Shown here: positions 1 to 8,133 of the stretch, in pieces
Numbering within the stretch: the stretch's first letter is position 1
Layout of the letters: each line of letters opens with the position of its first letter
DNA from: Syntrophotalea acetylenica
Lineage (GTDB): Bacteria > Desulfobacterota > Desulfuromonadia > Desulfuromonadales > Syntrophotaleaceae
Length of the DNA stretch: 64,000 nt
Reading direction: 5' to 3'
NCBI RefSeq assembly: GCF_001888165.1
Contig: NZ_CP015455.1
Span: forward strand, 2,102,001-2,166,000
The notes under the pieces: generated by a model
Seen by the model: the letters and a program-made list of their open reading frames with translations, nothing else
What the model was told of the DNA's origin: nothing
The model's database searches: none
Program-made: the position numbers and the translations under genes

Positions 1-408
1 CTGGTCCCGCGCGAAGGCAAAACTGCCTTTCAGGTGACTGAAGACGTGTTTCTTTCGCAGAAGGATATCCGCCAGGTGCAGCTGGCCAAGGGAGCGATCC
101 GGGCCGGCATCGAATTCTTGCTGCAGAACAGCGGCATAGCTGCCGTGCAGGTGGACCGGGTGCTGATCGCCGGTTCCTTCGGCTACCATCTGCAGGAACA
201 AAGCCTGCTCAACCTCGGGCTGCTGCCCAGGGAATTCGCCGGCAGAGTCGACTTCGTCGGCAACACCTCGAAAACCGGTGGCCAGGCCCTGCTGCTCAAC
301 CAAAACCTGCGCAATGAAATGACCGCCCTGGTCTCGGCTGTCGAAGTCATCGAACTGGCCAATTTTCCGGACTTCGACCGGGTTTTCGTGAAATGCCTCG
401 GCTTCTGA
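1..408 (+). CDS. ASKHA-domain corrinoid activation protein (RACo/DUF4445-like), 3' end only
   Basis: The reading frame is open from base 1, so this is the C-terminal ~135 residues of a gene that begins outside the window. Seen: an ASKHA-type glycine motif (VLIAGSFGYHL) and the ending GLLPREF...VGNTSKTGGQALLLN, which is characteristic of the C-terminal ATPase domain of DUF4445 proteins. In that family an N-terminal 2Fe-2S domain and the ASKHA ATPase reductively reactivate corrinoid proteins of methyltransferase systems. The DUF1638 gene that follows is a common companion of corrinoid methyltransferase clusters, which supports the call. The ferredoxin domain itself is not visible here. Confidence 0.75.
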   Translation: MVPREGKTAFQVTEDVFLSQKDIRQVQLAKGAIRAGIEFLLQNSGIAAVQVDRVLIAGSFGYHLQEQSLLNLGLLPREFAGRVDFVGNTSKTGGQALLLNQNLRNEMTALVSAVEVIELANFPDFDRVFVKCLGF

Positions 409-443
409 TCCCGGCAATGGACAGCGAACCACGAGAAGAGCCC

Positions 444-1142
444 ATGCGGCTGGGCGTCATTGCCTGCACCGCCCTCAAGCCCGAACTCGAGCGCCTGCTG
501 GCGCCGCTACCGGAGGTGAGCCGGGTCATCTACCTCGAAGCCGCCCTGCACAACCATCCGCAAAACATGCGGCAGCGGCTCAAGGCGGAGATCCGCGCCC
601 TGGCGCCCCTGGTGGACGCGATCTTCCTCGGCTACGGCTTCTGCCGCTCCCTGCGCGGCTTGGAGCGTGAATTCGACGTGCCCGTCATCCTGCCGCAAAT
701 CGACGACTGCATCTCGTTGCTGCTGACCCCGCAGCGCCACGCCGAGGAAATCCGCCGCGAGGCCGGCACCTGGTTCATGCCGCCCGGCTACGCCGAGGTA
801 AGCGCCCAGATGGTGATCGAGGCTCTCAACCTGGACCGCCTCGCCCGCCACGGCAAGGACCCCATGGCCATGGCGCGGCGTCTGTTCACCCATTACCGGC
901 GGGGGCTCTTCATCGACACCGGCGTGGGCGACCGACAGGCGCTGCTGGCCGGAGCGCGTCGATTCTGCGAGGACTTCAACCTCACCCTCGAAACCACCAC
1001 GGCCAATACCCGCTTGCTGGAATTCTGGCTGGGCAAGGCCCGAGCGGCGGCCGCTCAGGCGGCCAAAGGTCGCCGCGCCGGACAAAGTGCAGCTGGAAAA
1101 GATGGGCCGGCCCTGCCGGGCGTCGGCGACGTTTCATTCTGA
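444..1142 (+). CDS. DUF1638 domain-containing protein
   Basis: A 232-residue protein of the DUF1638 family. The family signature is visible: LGYGFC, then a Pro-rich stretch ending in DDCISLLL, then GTWFMPPGYAE. The biochemical role is unknown, but family members are usually found beside corrinoid proteins, their methyltransferases and reductive activators, as with the ASKHA protein just upstream. I chose ATG 444 (MRLGVIAC) because GAGAAG lies 6 bases before it and family members begin this way. In-frame ATGs at 393 and 417 would add 17 or 9 residues; 393 would overlap the upstream gene. The last ~30 residues are Ala/Gly-rich and probably disordered. Confidence 0.8.
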   Translation: MRLGVIACTALKPELERLLAPLPEVSRVIYLEAALHNHPQNMRQRLKAEIRALAPLVDAIFLGYGFCRSLRGLEREFDVPVILPQIDDCISLLLTPQRHAEEIRREAGTWFMPPGYAEVSAQMVIEALNLDRLARHGKDPMAMARRLFTHYRRGLFIDTGVGDRQALLAGARRFCEDFNLTLETTTANTRLLEFWLGKARAAAAQAAKGRRAGQSAAGKDGPALPGVGDVSF

Positions 1143-1172
1143 TGGCATGGATTCAAAGGAGGAGATGGACCG

Positions 1173-2033
1173 ATGTGGCGCAAAAAAGGCATGGCCTGGG
1201 TCTACCTGGCCGGCGTATTGCTGGCCATCCGGTGGCTGGCCAATCATTTCATCACGGACCGACTGCTGCAAGACAAGGTGGCGCTGTTTTACCTGGCGGC
1301 CATATTTCTCGGCAGTCTGGTCATCGTCGGCGGTCGAAAAGGCCTGAAAACGATCGTCACCCTGTCGGTGACGGTCCTGCTCATCCTCAAGGTGCTGCTA
1401 CCCCTGATCCTGGCGGGATACAACCCGGCCCTGGTCGCCATCCTGACCTGCGAGGTCATCACCGTCATGGCCCTGCTGTTCGTAAGCGGCTTCAACCACA
1501 AGACCCTGGCCGCCATTATCGGAACCAGCGGCGGCATAGGCGTCGCGGGCTTGCTGGCCTTTGCCATCGGTTCCATGGCCCACCTCACCGGCCTGGGCAA
1601 CGACGAAGCCATCCATTTGATCCTCTATAGCCGCAACCTCGATTTCAGGGGACTGCTGTTCGCGGGCATCATCATCGGCGCCATGGGAGCCGTTATGGAT
1701 GTGGGTATTTCCATATCCTCGTCCATCCACGAAATCAGGACCACCAACCCCGGCATGGCGACGGGCAGCCTGGTGAGTGCGGGCATGAATGTCGGGCGGG
1801 ACATCATGGGCACCATGTCGAACACCCTGATACTTGCCTATGTCGGCAGCAGCCTCAACCTGCTGCTTTTGTTCACCACCTACGATATCCCCCTGAACGA
1901 AATCATCGGACGCGACAACCTCGCCGCGGAAATCGTCCGGGCCCTGGCCGGCAGCGTCGGGCTCATTGCCACCATTCCCATTACCGCTCTCACGGCGGGA
2001 ATGCTGGCAGAAAAGAGCGCCCCAAAGACCTAA
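1173..2033 (+). CDS. YibE/F family multipass membrane protein
   Basis: A 286-residue, very hydrophobic protein with about seven or eight membrane spans. Conserved YibE/F features are visible: SGFNHKTLAAIIGTSGG, the GAMGAVMDVGISISSSIHEI segment and the downstream GRDIMGTMSNTLILAYVGSS. The family is widespread and its transport or signalling role is unresolved. The start at 1173 follows a strong AAAGGAGGAG at about 1157-1166. It lies 30 bases after the DUF1638 gene on the same strand and is probably co-transcribed with it. A link to corrinoid metabolism is only positional. Confidence 0.85.
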   Translation: MWRKKGMAWVYLAGVLLAIRWLANHFITDRLLQDKVALFYLAAIFLGSLVIVGGRKGLKTIVTLSVTVLLILKVLLPLILAGYNPALVAILTCEVITVMALLFVSGFNHKTLAAIIGTSGGIGVAGLLAFAIGSMAHLTGLGNDEAIHLILYSRNLDFRGLLFAGIIIGAMGAVMDVGISISSSIHEIRTTNPGMATGSLVSAGMNVGRDIMGTMSNTLILAYVGSSLNLLLLFTTYDIPLNEIIGRDNLAAEIVRALAGSVGLIATIPITALTAGMLAEKSAPKT

Positions 2034-2285
2034 GCGGCTCGTCACAGGTCAAGATCGGGCACACCCGGCCGACCAGGTCGAGAATCTTTTCGAGCTGTAA
2101 CAGGACCAGGAATTTCGACCCCCGGCTGCGGTCATACCCCGCCCAGCGCCGCATGAGGAACCAAAGGAGAACCAATGGGGACATTGCTATCCAGTCAATG
2201 TTAGAGCCCAACCTAAGTGGTGTAACAATGCACCGCCCTGGCAATTGAACATTAATTGACCGTCCTTCGCCCTTTTCAATTCGAT
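2034..2285. other. Intergenic stretch without a convincing gene
   Basis: These 250 bases between the YibE/F gene and the duplicated sigma-54 leader hold no ORF with coding character. The only translation-like signal is AAAGGAGAACC ahead of ATG 2174, which opens a nine-codon frame and is probably chance. I see no T-run terminator directly after the YibE/F stop. Confidence 0.4.
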
Positions 2286-2531
2286 CGTCAACATTATGGC
2301 AAAACCGGGTTGCGCAGCCCGCTAGCGAGGCCGACTTCAGCACCGGTTGCGCTAAAAAAAACCATCATGCCGGTGTAAAATACCTTTAAATATTTAATAA
2401 GTAGGCATTTTTTCTCCGCCAGTCCACCCAGGCAAAAGGCTGTCAGCAGCTGGCACACTCCTTGCGACCCCCCCCGTGACACATTCGGCGAACTGGCCGG
2501 CGGCAGGCAACGCCCGGATTCATATTAACTT
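2286..2531 (+). repeat. Duplicated sigma-54 leader region, copy 1 (upstream of symporter)
   Basis: About 245 bases that match 10550-10801 over nearly their whole length with scattered substitutions and a few short indels. Shared blocks are the aaaaccgg...ttgcgcag box near 2301-2318, the ccgacttc(a/t)gcaccggtt box at 2331-2347, an A/T-rich tttaaatatttaataa at 2386-2400, the sigma-54 promoter, and the tail ending in cccggattcatatt(a/t)actt. The paired GC-rich boxes 100-150 bases upstream of the -24 element are where an enhancer-binding activator would sit, and the A/T tract resembles an IHF-type bend. Those two roles are inferred. Confidence 0.8.
2451..2465 (+). promoter_or_regulatory. Sigma-54 (-24/-12) promoter for the symporter gene
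   Basis: TGGCACACTCCTTGC matches the RpoN consensus TGGCAC-N5-TTGC exactly, with GG and GC 12 bases apart. Predicted transcription start is near 2477, giving an ~88-base leader before the ATG at 2565. The same promoter stands before motA at 10716. Confidence 0.85.
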
Positions 2532-2564
2532 GCACCCCTTAAGACGGGGAGGGAGAAAACTTCC

Positions 2565-3974
2565 ATGCTTGATCTCACGATGATTGACCAGGTGACCATC
2601 ATTCTCTATCTGGGATGCGTCCTGGGCGTCGGCCTCTGGGCAGGAAGGCGGGTGAACGATCTGGAGGAGTATGCGGTGGCCGGCCGCAACTATACCGCCC
2701 CGATCATCGCCGCGACCTTGTCCGCCTCCTTCATCGGCGGCGGTTTCACCATGGGGAATGCCGAAAAGGTCTTCACCATCGGTATCGTCAATATCGTGGC
2801 ACTTTGGGGTTTCAGTCTCAAGGAAGTGCTGGTGGCCCGCTTCATCGCTCCCAGATCGGGCCGCTTTCCCAAGGCGATCTCCGTGGGCGACGTGATGGAG
2901 GTCGACTACGGTAAAACCGGCAAGTTCATCACGGGAATTTTTTCCGTGCTGTTGTGCGCCGGCATTCTGGGTGCCCAGATCGGGGGTATGGGATACCTTT
3001 TCAATCTGTTTCTGGGACTGTCGGTGCCGACCGGCATCATGATCGGCATGGGCATCATCATCCTGTACGACACCATCGGCGGCATGCGGGCGGTGGTTGC
3101 CACGGATGTGCTGCAGTTCGGGGTGCTGGCCATCGGCATGCCCCTGGTGCTGTTTTTGGGGATCAAGCAACTGGGCGGTCCGGGCGAGCTTCTGGCGCAG
3201 GTGCCGGACGGCCATTTAGAATTTTTCAGCAACATGACGCCGGTCCAGTTCGGTTCCCTGTTCCTGACCTTCGTGCTGGGCGAAACCCTGGTCCCTCCCT
3301 ACGTGCGGCGGCTGTTCATCAGCCGCGACATCAAGGCCATCTCCCGGGGCACGCTCTGGAGCGGGCTCTTTTCGGTGCCGTTTTTCGCCATTTCCGGCGG
3401 CATCGGCCTGGTCGCGCTGGTTCTCAAACCCGACCTCAATCCCAACCTGGCAATTCCCTTCGTCGTCGAGGGCGTTCTGCCGATCGGCATGCGCGGCCTG
3501 GTCATCGCCGGCATTCTGGCGGTTGTCATGTCATCGGCCGATTCCTTTCTCAACAGCGCTTCCGTGGCTTTCGTCAACGATATCGTCAATCCCCTGCGAA
3601 AGGAGAAACTGAGCGACCGCACCGGCCTGCTCTGGGCGCGGCTGGCGACCCTGATCACCGGTTCCCTGGCGATCATCATCGCCATCCGCATTCAGAGCCT
3701 GCTCGATATACTGCTGTTTGCCTATAACTTCTGGTCGCCGATCATTCTGGTGCCGCTGGCCGCCACCCTGCTGGGGTTCAAATCCACCCCCCGGGCCTTT
3801 ATCTGTGGTGCAGCGGCCGGGCTTGTCGGGGTCTTCGGCTGGAATCATCTGCTTGGCACTCCCGGCGGGTTCGACGGACTGCTGATCGGGGTTTTCGCCA
3901 ACTTTCTGGTTTTTTGCCTGGTGAACAGACTGGATATGGTGACCTTGGAATGTGTGGAAGAGTGCGGTGAGTAA
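2565..3974 (+). CDS. Sodium:solute symporter (SSS family)
   Basis: A 469-residue protein with about 13 hydrophobic segments and the SSS fold pattern: an N-terminal helix followed by the EYAVAGRNY loop, the SASFIGGGFTMGNAEKVF helix of the first core repeat, and the MSSADSFLNSASVAFVNDI segment that usually contributes Na+-coordinating residues. The family couples Na+ entry to uptake of sugars, amino acids, nucleobases or organic acids; the substrate cannot be read from sequence. GGGAGGGAG lies shortly before the ATG. The gene is driven by a sigma-54 promoter within a leader duplicated from, or to, the flagellar motor operon, which is unusual for a transporter. A secreted cupin follows 13 bases downstream. 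Confidence 0.85.
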   Translation: MLDLTMIDQVTIILYLGCVLGVGLWAGRRVNDLEEYAVAGRNYTAPIIAATLSASFIGGGFTMGNAEKVFTIGIVNIVALWGFSLKEVLVARFIAPRSGRFPKAISVGDVMEVDYGKTGKFITGIFSVLLCAGILGAQIGGMGYLFNLFLGLSVPTGIMIGMGIIILYDTIGGMRAVVATDVLQFGVLAIGMPLVLFLGIKQLGGPGELLAQVPDGHLEFFSNMTPVQFGSLFLTFVLGETLVPPYVRRLFISRDIKAISRGTLWSGLFSVPFFAISGGIGLVALVLKPDLNPNLAIPFVVEGVLPIGMRGLVIAGILAVVMSSADSFLNSASVAFVNDIVNPLRKEKLSDRTGLLWARLATLITGSLAIIIAIRIQSLLDILLFAYNFWSPIILVPLAATLLGFKSTPRAFICGAAAGLVGVFGWNHLLGTPGGFDGLLIGVFANFLVFCLVNRLDMVTLECVEECGE

Positions 3975-3987
3975 CGGGAGGAAAACC

Positions 3988-4401
3988 ATGATTAGACTGT
4001 TCACGGCCCTGATGTTATTTGCGGCCCTTTCCTGTCCTGCCTTCGCGCTTGACAGTCCCGGAGTCGCGGTCGAAACCCTGGTCCGCGGGAGCGCCAGTTG
4101 GGATGGGACCCCGCTGCCGGCTTATCCCGATGGACAACCGCAATTGACCATCCTGCGCATCCAGATTCCCCCTGGCACCACCCTGCCGCTGCACAAGCAT
4201 CCGGTGATCAATGCCGGAGTTCTGACCAAGGGCGAGCTGACCGTCGTCACCGAAAAAAACGAAACCCTTCACATGCAGGCCGGGGACCCGATCATCGAGG
4301 TGGTGGACAAGTGGCACTACGGCAAAAACGAAGGCATGGAAACGGCCGAGATCATCGTTTTCTATGTCGGTACCGCCGAACTTCCGCTGACTGTCAAGTA
4401 G
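3988..4401 (+). CDS. Secreted cupin-fold protein
   Basis: A 137-residue protein with a signal peptide (MIRLFTALMLFAALSCPAFA, residues 1-20) followed by a single cupin domain. Metal-binding motif 1 is visible as LPLHKHPVINAGVLTKGELTVV, and a later histidine occurs in VVDKWHYGKNEG. ATG 3988 is chosen because GGGAGG sits 7 bases upstream and the signal peptide starts there; a longer in-frame start at 3952 would lie inside the symporter gene. It is probably co-transcribed with the symporter and may act on or bind the same small molecule in the periplasm, but no substrate is evident. The stop codon abuts copy 1 of the 166-bp repeat. Confidence 0.8.
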   Translation: MIRLFTALMLFAALSCPAFALDSPGVAVETLVRGSASWDGTPLPAYPDGQPQLTILRIQIPPGTTLPLHKHPVINAGVLTKGELTVVTEKNETLHMQAGDPIIEVVDKWHYGKNEGMETAEIIVFYVGTAELPLTVK

Positions 4402-4576
4402 TATCCATCCGGAAACTCCGGATGGATACAGCGTAGTTTTCATATGGGAAACGAGCAATTTTTCGTTATGGTAAGGAAATCAAGGGGTTGCGCGGAGGCG
4501 TACATCGGTACGCCGCACAAGCAAGCCTGCGGATTGACGCCGTCACGACGGAAAAGGGCCGTTTCCGGATGAAAAC
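4401..4576. mobile_element. MITE-like repeat, copy 1
   Basis: Same 166-bp core (4406-4571) as at 28019-28184 and 53299-53464. The core is bounded by 11-bp inverted ends, CATCCGGAAAC at 4406-4416 and GTTTCCGGATG at 4561-4571. The left end also lies in a perfect 13-bp hairpin, 4401-4413 paired with 4417-4429 around an AAC loop. A second hairpin, GGCGTAC-ATCG-GTACGCC, lies in the middle. AAGTA occurs on both sides (4396-4400 and 4578-4582), a possible short target duplication. No transposase is encoded. Confidence 0.7.
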
Positions 4577-4613
4577 TAAGTAATAACGTTATCGTATCAG
4601 TAATTCCGGAGCC

Positions 4614-7600
4614 ATGATGAGATTTAGCCTGCTCACCTGCCTGTTCGGCTTCTTTCTTTTCATCGGAGTCGCCTGGGGACTCGACCTTCCGTCCTCCTTC
4701 GACCTGAGAAACATCGACGGTCACAGCTATATCGGACCGATCCGGGATCAGGGTGCTTGCGGCAGCTGTTACAGCTTCGGGGCATTGGCAGCGGCGGAAA
4801 GTACCTGGAACCGGACCCATGGGCGGTATGACGATCAGGCCATCGATCTGTCGGAAGCCTTCATCGTTTGGAGTTTGAGTCCGCTGTATGACGGTTTTGA
4901 CGGTTGTGGCGGAGCAAACTACGATTACGAAGAACTGACGGCCTTGACCGAGTACGGCGTTCCGTTGGAATCGGTTTTTCCCTATGTCACCGCTGATCCC
5001 GGTCCTGATGTGCACTGGGACGCTGCACGGAACAGCTTTCTCGATTGGTATCGCATTCCGCCCAATGATATCGAGACCACCAAACGCATCCTTTATCGGA
5101 TCGGTGCGATCGATGCCGCCGTGCTGGTCGACAATGCTTTTGCTGCCTATTCCGGCGACATTTTCGAGAATACCAATTCAACCGTCAGGGATACCGTTCC
5201 TTATTACACGGCTACTAACCATGCCATTGCTCTGGTGGGCTGGAACGACGAGTCAGCCGATGGCGGAATGGGGAGCTGGATCTTGCGAAACAGCTGGGGC
5301 AGCGAGTGGGGCAACGGCGGATACATGAATATCCGCTACACATCGGCGGCTGTCAATCTGGAAGGGACCTATCTTATCACCACCCCTTGGGAAGGTGCGA
5401 ACCTTGCCGTGGAAAACAATCAAAACCTCATAGCCGTTCCCTGGATCGCCGGGGGGACCATCAATGCCCACGGAATCGATCTCTGGGGCAGCGCCGCCGG
5501 TAGTGTCCTCAATCGCGGCACGATTGCCGCCGAATCGCGCGGTGTGGATGAATTGGCAACAGCTCGCGGCATCTATCTTTGGGGCGGCCCCGCGGGGCAG
5601 GTGATCAATGAGGGAGGCATCGAGGGAGTTGCCTCAAGTGATAACCAACAGGCAATCGCCTACGCCGTCTGCCTGCAGGGTGGTCTGCTGGACAACAGCG
5701 GGAGCATGACGGCGCTCGCCACCGCCGAGTCGGATCAGGCAATGGCCTTCGGCATCTGGGCGGCCAATGGCGGCAATCCCTTGGAAATTCACAACAGCGG
5801 TGAAATTACGGCCCGCGTCTGGGACAGTCAACGAAACATTGCATATGGCGTCTGGGGCGACAGCCGCAAGTCCGTGAGCATTATCAACAGCGGCACCATT
5901 AACGCCTACGCCGCCCATTATGCCATCGGGGTGCTGCTCAGCGGCGGTCCCGCCCTATTGAGTAACAGCGGTGTCATCGAGGCGAAGGCTTCTTACGACG
6001 ATCCGGATCTGGAGGCCGGTATGAGCATTGGCGTCCGGTCCCTGGAGGAAGCGGTGATTCTCAACTCCGGCACCATCAGCGGCGCGATCGCCTCTGTCTA
6101 CGCGTCAGGAAATACCGAGCTGATCCTGGACACGGGTTCGAATCTTATCGGCTCCGTTTTTTTATCGGGGACATCGGATTTGGTGGGTTTGCTCGGCACC
6201 GGCAGCGAGGAGACACGCTTCATCGGAGCTGAAAATCTGATGATGATGGGCGAGGACTGGTCTTTGAGCGGCGACTCCGCCTTCGATTCGATACAGGTGA
6301 TGTTCGGGCGACTGGGAGTCGATGGCGCACTGGCCGGACAAACCACGGTTCTCGGCGGCGGCATCCTCGGCGGCAACGGCTCCTTGACCGGCGACGTGAA
6401 CAGCCGGGGGAGAGTGGCGCCGGGCGCCTCCGTCGGCCATCTGACCATCGACGGGGATTTCACCCAGGCCGCGGACGGCACGCTGGAAATCGAGATCGGC
6501 GACGGTGTCGCCGACCGGCTGACCGTCACCGGTACCGCCGCCCTGGCCGGCACTCTGCTGCTTCTGCCGGACAGCTACGCCACCGGCGGCAGCTACACCT
6601 TTCTGGAGGCCGGCTCTGTCATCGGCGGCTTCAACACTCTGGCCGGCGCGGCCATCCTGAGCTTCGACCTGCAAAGCGCGGCGGACAGCCTGAGCCTGGA
6701 GGTGACGCGCAACAGCTACGCCAGTCTGGCGAACTCGCACAACCGGGATCTGGCGGCCGTGTTGGACAGTGAAAGAGCGGCCGCCGAGAGTGACTTCGCC
6801 GATCTGCTCGATTCCCTCGATCTGGCCCTGAGCCGGGACGCATTGAATGCCAACCTGGAGAGTTTGACCCCCCGCATTCACGGCGCGGCCAGCGTGCTGG
6901 TGCTGGACGAAGCCCAGGCGCGGCTGGCCGATCTCGGCCGGCACCTGCGGCAAGTCGATGCCGATGCGAAACCCGGGACATGGACCGGCTGGCTGGAACT
7001 GCTCGGGCGGGACGCCGGCTACCGTCGGGACGGCGCCTACGACGCCCTGCAGGCCGACCTGTACGGCCTGATGCTGGGCGTGGAACGGACCGCCGGGGGA
7101 CTGACCCTGGGAGCGGCGGTGGCCATGGCCGAAAACCGCTACGAAGCCCGGCACTCCCGCGACGACGGCGAGAGCGACAGCCAGCAGGGCTATATCTACG
7201 CCGCCTGGCGGGAGTCCGGCATAAGCGGTTGGCATCTGAACGCTGTCTTGGGCGGCGGCCTGGTTCAGCTGGACGCCGACCGGAGCATCCCCTTTGCCTC
7301 GCGGACCGCCAAAAGCGACCATGACGGCACGCTGTACGGCGCCGCGATCGGCGGCGGTTATCGCCTGAATCTGGGGAACTGGATCCTCGATCCGACGGCG
7401 GGACTGAGCTTCGTCCACCTGCGTGAGGAGAGTTTCCGGGAGAAGGGCGCCGACAGCGCCGATCTAAAGGTCGGCACGCGGCACAACGACTCGCTGCGGA
7501 GCCTGGTGGGAATGCGTCTCAGCCGTCCCGTCGATCTGTCCCGGTGGCGGCTGCTGCCGGAACTGCGGGCCGAGTGGCGGCACGAGTTCGACCGCCAAAC

Positions 7601-7811
7601 CGAGGATCTGTCGGCGACCCTGGCGGGCGGCGGCGGGCGCTTCGACACGCCCGGCCGGGATCTCGCCTCGGACAACCTGCTGCTCGGCGTGTCGCTCGGG
7701 GCCCGGCTGTCCGAAAGACTGCAGGTCGGTCTCGGTTATAACTGCGATCTGCAGAGTAGCGGCGGCGCCACCAGCCATGCGCTGAAACTCGATATCGCAG
7801 CGAATTTCTGA
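4614..7811 (+). CDS. Autotransporter with an N-terminal papain-like (C1A) cysteine protease
   Basis: A 1065-residue three-part protein. Residues 1-22 are a signal peptide. Residues ~25-255 are a C1A peptidase: oxyanion Gln46 and nucleophile Cys52 in DQGACGSCYSFG, catalytic His203 in NHAIALVGW, and Asn226 in LRNSWGSEWG. There is no obvious propeptide before the mature fold. Residues ~265-710 are a passenger of loose Gly/Asn/Ser repeats (INSGTI-, LNRGTI-like) typical of a beta-helix, ending in a PATR-like GTLEIEIGDG block. The last ~280 residues form an autotransporter beta-barrel ending in Phe. This predicts a cysteine protease displayed on or released from the outer surface. ATG 4614 or 4617 could be used. 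The gene is preceded by MITE copy 1 and may have its own promoter. Confidence 0.85.
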   Translation: MMRFSLLTCLFGFFLFIGVAWGLDLPSSFDLRNIDGHSYIGPIRDQGACGSCYSFGALAAAESTWNRTHGRYDDQAIDLSEAFIVWSLSPLYDGFDGCGGANYDYEELTALTEYGVPLESVFPYVTADPGPDVHWDAARNSFLDWYRIPPNDIETTKRILYRIGAIDAAVLVDNAFAAYSGDIFENTNSTVRDTVPYYTATNHAIALVGWNDESADGGMGSWILRNSWGSEWGNGGYMNIRYTSAAVNLEGTYLITTPWEGANLAVENNQNLIAVPWIAGGTINAHGIDLWGSAAGSVLNRGTIAAESRGVDELATARGIYLWGGPAGQVINEGGIEGVASSDNQQAIAYAVCLQGGLLDNSGSMTALATAESDQAMAFGIWAANGGNPLEIHNSGEITARVWDSQRNIAYGVWGDSRKSVSIINSGTINAYAAHYAIGVLLSGGPALLSNSGVIEAKASYDDPDLEAGMSIGVRSLEEAVILNSGTISGAIASVYASGNTELILDTGSNLIGSVFLSGTSDLVGLLGTGSEETRFIGAENLMMMGEDWSLSGDSAFDSIQVMFGRLGVDGALAGQTTVLGGGILGGNGSLTGDVNSRGRVAPGASVGHLTIDGDFTQAADGTLEIEIGDGVADRLTVTGTAALAGTLLLLPDSYATGGSYTFLEAGSVIGGFNTLAGAAILSFDLQSAADSLSLEVTRNSYASLANSHNRDLAAVLDSERAAAESDFADLLDSLDLALSRDALNANLESLTPRIHGAASVLVLDEAQARLADLGRHLRQVDADAKPGTWTGWLELLGRDAGYRRDGAYDALQADLYGLMLGVERTAGGLTLGAAVAMAENRYEARHSRDDGESDSQQGYIYAAWRESGISGWHLNAVLGGGLVQLDADRSIPFASRTAKSDHDGTLYGAAIGGGYRLNLGNWILDPTAGLSFVHLREESFREKGADSADLKVGTRHNDSLRSLVGMRLSRPVDLSRWRLLPELRAEWRHEFDRQTEDLSATLAGGGGRFDTPGRDLASDNLLLGVSLGARLSERLQVGLGYNCDLQSSGGATSHALKLDIAANF

Positions 7812-8077
7812 ATTCCTTTGAGAAAACAAAAACCTTAATTTCTGATACCGATAAAAGAAAACAGCCGAGGGGTCTGTGTCAGGATGGATTCTCTATCAGG
7901 AGATACTGTCGCCCCTACAGCTTCCGGACGGCACACTGGCGCTTTGTGGCGGGCTGGTCATGCTGCTCCAAAAAAGAAAAAGCGCCCAAACATGCACAAT
8001 GTTGCAGGCAATATCGCATCGGGCAAAGCGCATAACAGCCAGAGAAAGCCACATCGCGCCCTTTTTGGACATCAGGA
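7812..8077. other. Intergenic stretch without a convincing gene
   Basis: The space between the convergent autotransporter and yegP-like genes. An 80-codon forward frame starting at 7884 lacks a ribosome-binding site and neighbours' codon bias. I see no clear terminator for the autotransporter; several A-rich runs occur around 7970-7985. Confidence 0.4.
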
Positions 8078-8113
8078 AAGCCCGCCTCCGGCCCAGAGGA
8101 AGGAGGCAGGCTT
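8078..8113 (-). terminator. Terminator-type hairpin after the YegP gene
   Basis: AAGCCCGCCTCC at 8078-8089 pairs with GGAGGCAGGCTT at 8102-8113 with a single mismatch. Read on the reverse strand it lies just after the YegP stop and is followed by a short T-rich stretch. Confidence 0.6.
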
Positions 8114-8133
8114 CACCTCGCTCTGAAGAAGCT

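Noticed and set aside
6162-7418. 418-codon reverse-strand ORF within the autotransporter
   Set aside because: It is a GC-rich antisense shadow with low-complexity Gly/Gln/Ala content; the forward frame has clear protease and barrel motifs.
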